A stretch of 15,148 nt of DNA from an uncultured Oscillibacter sp. (GCA_946494635.1 CAMMCS010000028.1:1-15148), one strand, 5' to 3'. Shown: positions 1 to 6,223, counted from the first letter of the stretch. Notes: generated by a model from the sequence alone, not told the origin. Numbers and translations are program-made.

Positions 1-6
1 AAGAGC

Positions 7-39
7 CGGGCCGGAGCCGCCTCCGGCCCGTTTCTCCTT
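7..39. terminator. Strong GC hairpin, probable terminator at the left edge
   Basis: Positions 7-16 pair perfectly with 21-30 (10 bp) around the loop CCGC, and a T-rich run follows on the plus strand (31-39). It lies just beyond the stop of the minus-strand membrane-protein gene that ends at 63, so it could end that transcript, end a plus-strand gene outside the window, or do both. The T tract is weak in both directions. Confidence 0.55.
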
Positions 40-62
40 GCCCTGAACCATGTAAATTGGAA

Positions 63-428
63 TCAAGTGCGGGATTTTTTCAAAATCATATTGATCATCA
101 AAGCCAGGAGGGAGGCAGACAGCGCCATCCAGGCAAAATACAGCAGCAGCAAGAACGCGCTGTACACCAGGAGCATCGGGCTGTCCCATCCTCTGGAAAA
201 AAACACCTCTGGAAACAATGTGATGACCTGGATCCCAAGCCCCATGACGAGCAGCGCCCCAGCGCTCAAAATCAGCGGCATCCATCTCCGGCGTCCTGCG
301 CAGTTCTTCAGGAAAATCAGCTGTGCCGTAAATACTGCCGCCAGAAAGAGCGCCAAAGCCCCTATCTCCAGGGATGTGAATGAGGTTAGAAAGTGGGGAA
401 GGTTTGCCAGTGTCGTGAATACCGCCAT
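63..428 (-). CDS. Small integral membrane protein of unknown function
   Basis: This 121-residue protein is almost entirely hydrophobic. Likely membrane helices lie near residues 18-39, 48-70 and 83-116, with short basic loops (CAGRRR, ILKK) that suggest cytoplasmic faces. I recognise no catalytic motif and no known family. The start is supported by a GGGAGGG ribosome-binding site about 7 bases upstream of the ATG. The gene begins 22 bp after remB on the same strand, so the two probably share a transcript, and the hairpin at 7-30 may end it. The ORF is real by its position, RBS and hydrophobic pattern, but its role is unknown. The better-known order has gyrB following remB, so this gene is an insertion relative to the Bacillus layout. 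Confidence 0.75.
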   Translation of the reverse strand: MAVFTTLANLPHFLTSFTSLEIGALALFLAAVFTAQLIFLKNCAGRRRWMPLILSAGALLVMGLGIQVITLFPEVFFSRGWDSPMLLVYSAFLLLLYFAWMALSASLLALMINMILKKSRT

Positions 429-450
429 TGAAATCCCTCCCGATTCCCTC

Positions 451-714
451 TTATTCCAGGTTTCCGCTCTCCGCTCGCTTTTGCAAAGTGGTGGAGTTCA
501 GCTGGGACAGGTAGACGATCTGCCGGTGGTAGGGGTGGTCGCAGACCACGAAGGACTTTGGGATCTCGCCGGAGATATCCAGCACTACGCCCTCTTTTTC
601 CGCTGCCGCCAGATACTCCCGGGTCCGCTTGCCGTAGCTGCACTTGTCCAAGTCAAAGATGCCGATGATCCGGCGGTCCGGGAGGATCTCGTTTTGGCCG
701 ATATGGAGATACAT
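451..714 (-). CDS. remB: RemB/YaaB-like regulator (DUF370 family)
   Basis: This 87-residue protein opens with MYLHIGQNEILPDRRIIGIFD and continues with GEIPKSFVV and LNSTTLQKRAE. That is the pattern of Bacillus subtilis YaaB/RemB (MYIHLG..., DIVGIFD, TPKSIVV, SSSTLKKRA). In Bacillus the family (RemA, RemB) regulates extracellular-matrix and osmoprotection genes, and RemA is an oligomeric DNA-binding protein. The role here is by analogy. Context supports the call because Bacillus has yaaB directly after recF. Here it lies on the same strand downstream of recF but is separated by a small membrane-protein gene and about 830 bp of repeat-rich DNA. The start ATG has an AAAGGAG site about 6 bases upstream. 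I see no convincing promoter just upstream, although the distance from recF suggests it may need its own. Confidence 0.88.
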   Translation of the reverse strand: MYLHIGQNEILPDRRIIGIFDLDKCSYGKRTREYLAAAEKEGVVLDISGEIPKSFVVCDHPYHRQIVYLSQLNSTTLQKRAESGNLE

Positions 715-772
715 TGTGGTCTCCTTTCAGGGGGATGCGTCCGATTGGACGTGGGAATCCAGCCGGGTTGCC

Positions 773-853
773 GGCTTGTCCCAATGCGCCCCCCATTTTC
801 TTTTTGAGACATCAAAAAGAAAATGCGCCGCGCCCGGTGGAAAAGAAAAAATG
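773..853 (+). repeat. Hairpin-rich intergenic repeat, copy A
   Basis: The element opens with GGCTTGTCC (773-781), then a CCCCCC run, then a perfect 14-bp stem (794-807 with 812-825, loop GACA) with a pyrimidine-rich left arm. A GC core (GCCGCGC, 827-833) and a third arm GGTGGAAAAGAAAA (836-849) follow. The same modules, in the same order, occur on the opposite strand at 1405-1500. The tip of the stem differs between copies but stays paired (TGA/TCA here, CGG/CCG there), so the fold looks conserved. There is no T tract or coding potential. It could be a REP/MITE-like element or an RNA-level structure. Confidence 0.7.
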
Positions 854-1374
854 TTCGGCGGGTCGGTCAGCGCAGGCGCAGACCTCCTGCCGCCGGCGGG
901 GGATGGCTGGCACTCCCCTGTAGAAGTCAGGGACGGAAACGTCCGGCTCTTGGGGAACCCTTTGGCCCGGGGAAGTCTGGGATACCCGCTGCGCCTCTTT
1001 TCGCTGCCGCTGGCCCGGTGGTTGATGTGGCTTCTGCAACGGGCCAATGAGGGCATCGGCCCCTACGAATGCCTGGGCAGCGCGCAGCAGCTGCGCAGCC
1101 GTTGGCGGCTCTGCCGCTTACGGCTGCGGCGTACCCCTTGCGGGTAAAGCGGAACGCGCGGAAGGAGGAACCAGTGGAACACTGGTGACGGAAATACTGG
1201 GAGCGCCGCAGCGCGAGACAGTAAAAGAGGAGCTGGTCAAATGAGTTCTTGCACCCCGTTGACCTCCGCACCCGCGCCGCGGGAATCCGCTGCCAAATGT
1301 GCACCGCACCCCGCCGCGCCCGTCGGCCGTCTGTCGAAAATACGCAGGCATCATCTCACGCCGATCCCCGTACA
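854..1374. other. Intergenic stretch between repeat copies, no confident gene
   Basis: About 520 bp lies between the two inverted repeat copies. ORFs are open in several frames on both strands, but their products are rich in Arg, Ala, Pro and Gly and look like GC-driven artefacts. Short hairpins are visible, including TACCC/GGGTA around 1132-1146 and CCAGTG/CACTGG around 1172-1186. The only part with coding-like composition is the end of the small ORF listed at 1047-1244. I cannot identify an RNA family by eye: I looked for RNase P, tmRNA and T-box signatures and saw none. Confidence 0.5.
1047..1244 (+). other. Possible 65-residue ORF or gene remnant
   Basis: An ATG at 1047 opens a 65-codon frame. 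The first half is Ala/Ser/Gly-rich and unconvincing. The last 24 residues (TSGTLVTEILGAPQRETVKEELVK) have normal amphipathic protein composition. The same DNA contains hairpins (CCAGTG-GAA-CACTGG; GCGC-CGCA-GCGC), so a structured RNA is an equal alternative. It has no clear RBS before the ATG, it runs opposite to the flanking genes, and it lies inside a repeat-bounded unit. I do not recognise the product. Confidence 0.2.
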
Positions 1375-1402
1375 GCAACTTTGCACATATGTGCAAAGTT
1401 GC
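1375..1402. repeat. 28-bp perfect palindrome
   Basis: The left arm GCAACTTTGCACAT (1375-1388) is followed directly by its exact reverse complement (1389-1402), with no spacer and no mismatch. It abuts repeat copy B. A spacer-free palindrome is typical of a dimeric protein-binding site or of an end or recombination site of a mobile repeat. As RNA it would fold only with an opened centre. Confidence 0.85.
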
Positions 1403-1404
1403 GA

Positions 1405-1500
1405 CCAAAAGCGCCCTTTTCTTTTGGACCGTGCACGGCCCGTTTTCTTTTCGGACAAGACCGAAAAGAAAATGGGGGGTGCATCCCCGCTGGACAAGCC
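1405..1500 (-). repeat. Hairpin-rich intergenic repeat, copy B (inverted relative to A)
   Basis: Read on the minus strand from 1500, this repeats copy A: GGCTTGTCC, a spacer, ATGCACCCCCCATTTTC, a 12-bp perfect stem (1443-1454 with 1461-1472, loop ACAAGA on the plus strand), a palindromic core CCGTGCACGG (1429-1438), and an AAAAGAAAA arm. In this copy the last arm itself forms a hairpin (CCAAAAG 1405-1411 with CTTTTGG 1421-1427). The block from ATGC to TTTT matches copy A at 20 of 21 positions. No coding function is visible. Confidence 0.7.
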
Positions 1501-1502
1501 CC

Positions 1503-1542
1503 CTGGCGGGAGCCAGACCACCGTGGCCGCCGTCCGGCGGCC
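1503..1542. other. Two short hairpins downstream of the membrane-protein gene
   Basis: CTGGC/GCCAG (1503-1507 with 1512-1516, loop GGGA) and GGCCGCC/GGCGGCC (1525-1531 with 1536-1542, loop GTCC) sit just past the stop of the minus-strand gene ending at 1552. There is no T tract on the minus strand, so termination here is uncertain. They may belong to the neighbouring repeat. Confidence 0.35.
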
Positions 1543-1551
1543 CATCCAATC

Positions 1552-1800
1552 CTATAGTTTGGAAATTCCAAACCCAACCGAGCCAGCCACAAAATAGAGA
1601 AGAAATACGGTCATAATCTCTGATATTGGCAGCGACGACGGCATGAAGATACAGAGGGCAAGCCCGATCACTCCCGCTATCGGCGGGATCCACAGAAGCC
1701 AGCGGTTTTGTTTGCTGAACAGTCCCACAAACAGCATCCATAAAAACGATGCCGCCGGAATTCCCAGCATCCAGATCAGCGGGATCTCGTGCAGGCTCAT
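1552..1800 (-). CDS. Small membrane protein of unknown function
   Basis: This 82-residue protein has three likely membrane helices: near residues 7-27 (starting at IWMLG), 32-51 (around the WLLWIPPIAG segment) and 58-79 (ISEIMTVFLLYFVAG). I recognise no family. The frame is open 18 codons further upstream, but the ATG at 1800 is preferred because an AGAAGGAGG site lies about 6 bases before it and the upstream codons are basic and unlike the rest. It starts 40 bp after the recF stop on the same strand, so it is probably the last gene of the dnaN-yaaA-recF transcript. In Bacillus this position is taken directly by yaaB, so the gene is a lineage-specific insertion. Confidence 0.75.
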   Translation of the reverse strand: MSLHEIPLIWMLGIPAASFLWMLFVGLFSKQNRWLLWIPPIAGVIGLALCIFMPSSLPISEIMTVFLLYFVAGSVGFGISKL

Positions 1801-1840
1801 GGCGATCCTCCTTCTGAATTTCCGCAGATGAGAGCTTCCT

Positions 1841-2944
1841 TCACCCGATAGCACCCTGTTTCACATGGAACACTTTCCCGCCCAGCAGCTGGGGCAAGCG
1901 GTCGTCCTCACAGCAGGTGATGAACACCTGGCCGCCGGCAATGCGGTTCAGGACGAACTCCTGCCGCCGGGGATCCAGCTCGCTCAGGACGTCATCCAGC
2001 AGCAGCACCGGATATTCTCCAGTGGCGTTCTGGTAGATCTCCCGTTCCGCCAGCTTCAGCGCCAGGGCCGCCGTGCGGGTCTGACCCTGGGAGGAATAGG
2101 ATTTTGCCTCCCTCCCGTCGATGGTGATGACCAGGTCATCCTTGTGGGGCCCGGACAGGCACATCCGAGAGGCCCGCTCCGCCGCCTGGTGGGACTCCAT
2201 ATGGGTACGCAGCTGTTCCGTGAGGATCTCTATTTCCGCCGCCGGATCCGTGACGGAGGATACGGTCTGGTACATGATCTCCAGCTGTTCCCGGCCGCCG
2301 GAGCACTCCAAATGGTGGCGGGCGGCATAGCGGTTCAGCGCCTCTGCAAACTGGGCGCGGTAATGAATCAGCACCGCGCCGAAGCGGACCATCCGCTCGT
2401 TGAAGTCCGGCAGCAAATCCAAAAGATCCGGCCGGTCCTCGCTGTCCCGGAGGATCCGGGTCTTATGGTCATAGAGCCGGTGGTATTCCGCCAGGGCAGC
2501 CGCATAGCGGGGCCGCAGCTGGCAGAGGGCCGTGTCCATAAATCGCCGCCGGGAGGCGGCCCCCTCCCGGATGAGGTTGAGATCCTCCGGACAGAAGAAC
2601 ACGGTGTGATACACCTGGCTCAGGGCCGCGCTGTTTTTGGCGGGCACCTGGTTCACCCACATCTTTCGGCGCCGGTCCCGGTACAGCTCCACGCGCGTCC
2701 GAAATTCCCGCTCCCGGGAAAGGACCCGGCTTTCCAGCAGGGCGGCAGATGCGTCAAAGGCGATCATTTCCCGGTCGCTTCTGGCCCGTGGCGATCTGCC
2801 GCAGGAGAGATAGACAATGGCCTCCAGGAGATTGGTCTTGCCCTGGGCGTTTTCCCCGAAGATCACGTTGCAGTCCGGGTCAAAGGCTACCCTGCCGCAG
2901 CTGTAATTCCGGAAATCCCGCAGCTCCAGCTCAAGAATCCGCAT
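1841..2944 (-). CDS. recF: DNA replication and repair protein RecF
   Basis: RecF is an SMC-like ATPase that, with RecO and RecR, helps load RecA at gapped DNA and stalled forks. The 367 residues match the family's usual length. Walker A (GENAQGKT) is at residues 30-37 after the typical opening MRILELELRDFRNY. The ABC signature region appears as YSSQGQTRTAALALKLAE and Walker B as YPVLLLDDVLSELD near the C terminus. The start ATG lies inside the end of yaaA (14-bp overlap) with a GGGGAG site about 15 bases upstream, which points to translational coupling. Position in a dnaN-yaaA-recF run is standard for Gram-positive origin regions. Confidence 0.97.
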   Translation of the reverse strand: MRILELELRDFRNYSCGRVAFDPDCNVIFGENAQGKTNLLEAIVYLSCGRSPRARSDREMIAFDASAALLESRVLSREREFRTRVELYRDRRRKMWVNQVPAKNSAALSQVYHTVFFCPEDLNLIREGAASRRRFMDTALCQLRPRYAAALAEYHRLYDHKTRILRDSEDRPDLLDLLPDFNERMVRFGAVLIHYRAQFAEALNRYAARHHLECSGGREQLEIMYQTVSSVTDPAAEIEILTEQLRTHMESHQAAERASRMCLSGPHKDDLVITIDGREAKSYSSQGQTRTAALALKLAEREIYQNATGEYPVLLLDDVLSELDPRRQEFVLNRIAGGQVFITCCEDDRLPQLLGGKVFHVKQGAIG

Positions 2945-3149
2945 AGGCCGCCGTATAGTGCACTCCCCGGAACACCACGTCGTCCCCGGGGCGGATCTTC
3001 TTGCCCCGCATGGTACAGACCTCGCCGTTGACAGTGACCTCGCCGGACTGGATGCACTCCTTTGCCTCGCCGCCGGAGGAGACCAGATTGGCGAATTTCA
3101 GCAGGTCCTGAAGCTTGATAAACTCCGTACGAATGGTGATTGTTTCCAT
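2931..3149 (-). CDS. yaaA: S4-domain RNA-binding protein YaaA (RlbA)
   Basis: The 72 residues form a single S4 RNA-binding domain: FIKLQDLLKFANLVSSGGEAKECIQSGEVTVNGEV followed by RGKKIRPGDDVVF, the typical helix-turn-beta pattern in which the SGG(E)AK and GEVxVNGE motifs contact RNA. In Bacillus the orthologue between dnaN and recF is linked to ribosome assembly. The gene begins 4 bp after the dnaN stop, with its RBS (GGAGTGAG) lying within the end of dnaN, and it overlaps recF at the other end. All three are therefore almost certainly one transcript with coupled translation. Confidence 0.93.
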   Translation of the reverse strand: METITIRTEFIKLQDLLKFANLVSSGGEAKECIQSGEVTVNGEVCTMRGKKIRPGDDVVFRGVHYTAAYADS

Positions 3150-3153
3150 TTTC

Positions 3154-4266
3154 TCACTCCGCGCTCTTCAGCCGCACCGGCAGAACCATATAGAGGAAGT
3201 TCTCCTCGCCCTCCGTGGGGACGATGATGGCAGGGGATACGCCGGTGTTCAGCTCGATCTTCACCGTATCCGCCGGAGCGTACCGGAGAGCCTCCATCAG
3301 ATAACGATTGTTGAAGCCGATCTCCAGCCCGCCGCCGTCGCCGGAGAGGCGGCAGACATCCTTTGCCTCGCCGTTGCCGGTCTTTGCGGAGAGAAGTACC
3401 TTATCATGGTCAAACAGGCACCGCACCGGGCTCTTCTGCTTCTCGGAGATCACCACGCTGACCCGGTCGATGCTCTCCATCAGGAACTTGGCGTCCGCGA
3501 TGACGGTGATAGGGTTCTTGCGGGGGATGGCATGGCTGTAATCCAGGAACTCCCCCTCCAGCTGGCGGCAGATCAGCTCCGTATCCCCAACCTCGAAGAG
3601 AATGTGACTCTTACCCAGGGTGACGGTGGTGAGATCCTCTGTGTCAGCGCAGATATTCTTCACCTCGTTCAGGGCGCCGCCGGGGGCCACGAAGGAGAAG
3701 GCGCCGCCGTCGATGCGCTCCAGCTTCTCCCGCCGCAGGGCCAGGCGGAAGCCGTCTACCGCCACCATAGTAAGCCCCTGGTCCGTGATCTCAAACAGGG
3801 CGCCAGTGTGAATGGGCCTGCTCTCATTGGTGGATACGGCGAAGGCCGTCTCCTCGATCATGGCCCGCAGAATTTTCTGCTGGACAGAAAAGGCGTAGTT
3901 GTCCTCCACCTCAGGCAGCTCCGGATAGTCGGCGGCGGAGAGGCCCAGAATGTCAAAGTCCGCGTCGCCGCAGGACAGGTGAACCACCTGCTTTGCGTCG
4001 GAGGAGAAGGTGACAACATCGTCCGGCATCCGCCGGATGATGTCGCCGAAAAGGCGGGCGTTGAGCACCAGCTCTCCGCCCTCGGTGACGTCGGCGGAAA
4101 TTTTTGTGCGGATGCCGGTTTTTAAATTGTATCCGGAGATGGTCAGCTGGTCGTCTGCCTGGAGCAGCAGTCCCTCCAGCGCGGGAATGGAGCTCTTCGG
4201 GGCCACGGCCCGGCTGGCGGTGGCGATGGCGCTTTGCAGCAGCGCCTTTTCACAGGAAAATTTCAT
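3154..4266 (-). CDS. dnaN: DNA polymerase III beta sliding clamp
   Basis: The 370 residues are the usual length for the beta clamp, the ring that tethers the replicative polymerase to DNA. The N terminus (MKFSCEKALLQSAIATASRAV) and the C terminus (FLYMVLPVRL) match the family, as do the internal landmarks RPIHTGALFEI and MEALRYAP. The final VLPVRL strand contributes to the hydrophobic pocket that binds clamp-interacting peptides. An AGGAAGG site sits about 7 bases before the ATG. The gene lies directly across oriC from dnaA and is read co-directionally with the leftward fork. I could not pick out a clean promoter between the origin and the start, so it may be read through from dnaA or use a promoter inside the AT-rich unwinding stretch. 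Confidence 0.97.
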   Translation of the reverse strand: MKFSCEKALLQSAIATASRAVAPKSSIPALEGLLLQADDQLTISGYNLKTGIRTKISADVTEGGELVLNARLFGDIIRRMPDDVVTFSSDAKQVVHLSCGDADFDILGLSAADYPELPEVEDNYAFSVQQKILRAMIEETAFAVSTNESRPIHTGALFEITDQGLTMVAVDGFRLALRREKLERIDGGAFSFVAPGGALNEVKNICADTEDLTTVTLGKSHILFEVGDTELICRQLEGEFLDYSHAIPRKNPITVIADAKFLMESIDRVSVVISEKQKSPVRCLFDHDKVLLSAKTGNGEAKDVCRLSGDGGGLEIGFNNRYLMEALRYAPADTVKIELNTGVSPAIIVPTEGEENFLYMVLPVRLKSAE

Positions 4267-4317
4267 GGTTTGGTCCTTCCTCTCTGTCAGGGGATTTTGA
4301 AATCAGGGGAGTTCCGT

Positions 4318-4365
4318 TCTAAAAAAAGAAAGAAAGCATATATTTGTAGAAATAGAAGCCGTAGG
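4318..4365 (-). other. Candidate oriC unwinding element with DnaA-trio-like triplets
   Basis: Read on the minus strand away from the DnaA boxes there is a T tract, then triplets CTA CGG CTT CTA TTT CTA (4364 down to 4347), then ACAAATATATGC and a long AT-rich run. CTA triplets recur in the same 3-base register. This is the arrangement of the Bacillus subtilis unwinding region (DnaA boxes, CTA-type DnaA-trios, AT-rich DUE), with the same orientation relative to dnaA and dnaN. Assignment is by pattern only. Confidence 0.7.
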
Positions 4366-4374
4366 AAAAAAAGC

Positions 4375-4519
4375 TGTGGAAAGGGGGAGAAAAGCATTCT
4401 CCCGCAAGGATACGATGTTCCACACGGGGTGTGGAGAAGACGCGTGCTTTTTCCACGCCCTATTTTAGGAAAAGCTTTTCCACAGGGAAGTTTTTCTTTT
4501 CCACGGAAAATGTTGAAAA
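4375..4519. other. oriC: oriC DnaA-box cluster in the dnaA-dnaN gap
   Basis: Seven 9-mers match TTWTNCACA perfectly or with one mismatch. One is exact, TTTTCCACA at 4476-4484 (+). Near matches are at 4375-4383 (-), 4416-4424 (+), 4430-4438 (-), 4449-4457 (+, ends ACG), 4497-4505 (+, ends ACG) and 4511-4519 (-). Together with the triplets and AT-rich DNA to the left this defines the bipartite core of a Gram-positive origin. I saw no comparable cluster upstream of dnaA. Confidence 0.85.
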
Positions 4520-4521
4520 GA

Positions 4522-5838
4522 TCACTGCCTGGAATTGATGTTGGTTTTGATTTCCTTGACGGTCTCTGCAAAGGCGGGGTCCTTCTTCATTTTCTTCTCT
4601 ACCTGCTGGATGGAGTAGAGGACCGTGGAGTGGTCCCGGTCGTCAAACTGCTTGCCGATCTCGTCCAGGCTCAGATTCGTCATGGAGCGGATCAGGTACA
4701 TGGCGATCTGCCGGGCCTGCACCGCGTCCCGGATTCGCTGCTGGCCGCGGATCACGGCCTCCTCCAGTCCATAGAGCTTGCAGATGTAGCGAAGGATGGT
4801 GTCCGGCGTAGGCACATACTCGTTGCTGCGGCGGAGCATGTCCTGGATGGCCCGGGTAACGGTCTCCTCATCGGTGTCGCTGCCCAGCAGGTCCTTGTAG
4901 GCCAGGATCTTGTTGATGGTGCCCTCCAGCTGCCGGACGTTGGCGGTGACGTTCTGGGCGATGTACACGGCGATCTTGTCCGGCAGATCCATGCCCAGCA
5001 GCGCCGCCTTGTTCTTGACGATGGCCAGGCGGGTCTCAAAATCCGGCGGTGTCACATCCGCCAGCAGGCCCCACTCGAACCGGGTGCGGAGCCGGTCATC
5101 CAGCAGCGTCATCTCAGAGGGGGGACGGTCAGAGGTCAGAACGATCTGTTTGCCGGACTCATAGAGGGTATTGAAGGTATGGAAGAACTCGTTCTGGACC
5201 TGCTCCTTACCGGCGACAAACTGCACGTCGTCCACCAGCAGCAGGTCCGCCTCCCGGTATTTGGCCCGGAACTCGTTGCCCCGGCCGGCCCGGATCAGCT
5301 CGATAAACTCGTTGATGAAATCGTCGCCCTTGATGTAGACGATTTTGGCCTTTGGGTCGTTGCATCGGATCACATTGGCGATGGCATAGATCAGATGGGT
5401 CTTGCCCAGGCCGGAGTCCCCGTAGATCAGCAGGGGATTGTAGTTCTGGGCCGGATGCTCCGCCACGGATACAGAGGCGGCGTAGGCCAGCTTGTTGGAG
5501 GGGCCCACCACGAAGGTCTCAAAGGTGAACTCCGGGGAGGCAAACCGCTCGTTGGAGCGGCGGGGACTGTTGTCATGGAGTTGGGCGAAGGCCTCGTCAT
5601 CCAGGATCTTCACCTCAAAGTCCGTGGAGAAGATCTCGTGGAGGGAGGCCTTGATGTTTTTCATAAACAGTGTTTCAATATAGCCCTTTTTGAAGTCGTT
5701 GGAGCAATGGAGCAAAAATGTATTGCCCTGGATGTCCACCGCCTCCAGTTCGTCAAACCAGGTGGCAATGGTGGTCTCCGAAAGCTCCCCCTTTAACTGG
5801 GACAATACGTTGTCCCATACATCGGCAACGGAATTCAA
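4522..5838 (-). CDS. dnaA: Chromosomal replication initiator DnaA, TTG start
   Basis: DnaA is an AAA+ ATPase that binds DnaA boxes and melts oriC. From the TTG at 5838 it is 438 residues: N-terminal DnaB/DnaD-interacting domain (about 1-80), a short linker, AAA+ core with Walker A GDSGLGKT (140-147), Walker B LLLVDDVQF (about 199-207), sensor 1 LTSDRP (234-239) and box VII LDDRLRTRF (246-254), then the helix-turn-helix domain. The HTH signature reads FDDRDHSTV (398-406), where most relatives have FGGRDHTTV. An in-frame ATG at 5871 exists but has no RBS and lies about 7 bases from the predicted transcript start. TTG has GAGAGGTG about 5 bases upstream and gives the standard N terminus NSVADVWDNV. 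Transcription runs toward oriC, as in Bacillus. Confidence 0.96.
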   Translation of the reverse strand: MNSVADVWDNVLSQLKGELSETTIATWFDELEAVDIQGNTFLLHCSNDFKKGYIETLFMKNIKASLHEIFSTDFEVKILDDEAFAQLHDNSPRRSNERFASPEFTFETFVVGPSNKLAYAASVSVAEHPAQNYNPLLIYGDSGLGKTHLIYAIANVIRCNDPKAKIVYIKGDDFINEFIELIRAGRGNEFRAKYREADLLLVDDVQFVAGKEQVQNEFFHTFNTLYESGKQIVLTSDRPPSEMTLLDDRLRTRFEWGLLADVTPPDFETRLAIVKNKAALLGMDLPDKIAVYIAQNVTANVRQLEGTINKILAYKDLLGSDTDEETVTRAIQDMLRRSNEYVPTPDTILRYICKLYGLEEAVIRGQQRIRDAVQARQIAMYLIRSMTNLSLDEIGKQFDDRDHSTVLYSIQQVEKKMKKDPAFAETVKEIKTNINSRQ

Positions 5839-5884
5839 GGGAACACCTCTCTCTAAAGAAAAAATGGGCATGGCAGTACGGCTT

Positions 5885-5913
5885 ATTATACCAAAAATGA
5901 GGCTGGATTACAA
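5885..5913 (-). promoter_or_regulatory. Sigma-A-type promoter of dnaA
   Basis: On the minus strand, TTGTAA (5913-5908) and TATAAT (5890-5885) are separated by 17 bases. Transcription would begin near 5878, giving a leader of about 40 nt before the TTG start of dnaA. This placement is one reason to reject the ATG at 5871. No DnaA box overlaps the promoter, so the usual box-mediated autoregulation is not evident here. Confidence 0.82.
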
Positions 5914-6081
5914 TACCTATTCTAATAATAAGAACAGAAAAAATCGGGCTGTAAGGACAACAAGATCTGGGGGTAGGAGCGTCTTTTTGCCACCAGATTT
6001 TGAAGACCATCAAAAATCGGGAGGAATCGCAACCAGCAAACGGAAAAACTGCCGGATTTTTGGGAAAGTGTGAAGTTTTTA
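5914..6081. other. Spacer between the divergent dnaA and rpmH promoters
   Basis: This is AT-richer than the surrounding genes. It holds one imperfect inverted repeat (CAAGATCTGG 5961-5970 with CCAGATTTTG 5993-6002, one G-U pair) and two copies of AAAAATCGGG. I see no gene, no DnaA-box cluster and no further promoter that I would defend. Confidence 0.5.
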
Positions 6082-6110
6082 TTGACATATTTGCGCGGAG
6101 TCTGTATAAT
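6082..6110 (+). promoter_or_regulatory. Perfect consensus sigma-A promoter of rpmH
   Basis: TTGACA (6082-6087) and TATAAT (6105-6110) lie exactly 17 bases apart, with both hexamers identical to consensus. Transcription would start near 6117, leaving a leader of about 107 nt before rpmH. Such a promoter fits a highly expressed ribosomal-protein operon that also carries rnpA, yidD, yidC and jag. Confidence 0.95.
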
Positions 6111-6139
6111 ATCCGTTGCGCCGCTACAGGCGTTTTTGG

Positions 6140-6216
6140 ATGGTTTACTGCGCTGCCGGCAGGCAGTGTCGAGTAATGGCTGCCCCCGCGGGCAGCGGCA
6201 ATTCTGACAGGAGGTG
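6140..6216 (+). promoter_or_regulatory. Structured leader and ideal ribosome-binding site of rpmH
   Basis: The leader has a self-complementary CTGCCGGCAG segment near 6153-6162 and a perfect 7-bp hairpin (6179-6185 with 6190-6196, loop CCGC). AGGAGGTG (6209-6216) follows, a full match to the 16S anti-Shine-Dalgarno, 7 bases before the ATG. The hairpin ends 12 bases before the RBS, so it could influence translation or mRNA stability. No regulator is evident. Confidence 0.55.
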
Positions 6217-6223
6217 TCTCAGT

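Noticed and set aside
851..1374. RNase P RNA, tmRNA or signal-recognition RNA in the long spacer
   Set aside because: None of their conserved landmark sequences could be found by eye; only generic hairpins are present.
1118..1741. Minus-strand 207-codon frame across the repeat region
   Set aside because: It spans repeat copy B and the palindrome, overlaps the membrane-protein gene at 1552-1800, and has no RBS or recognisable domain.
4234..5796. Plus-strand open frame of 520 codons across oriC and dnaA
   Set aside because: It runs through the DnaA boxes and antisense to dnaA, and its sequence is a Val/Gly/Leu-rich shadow.
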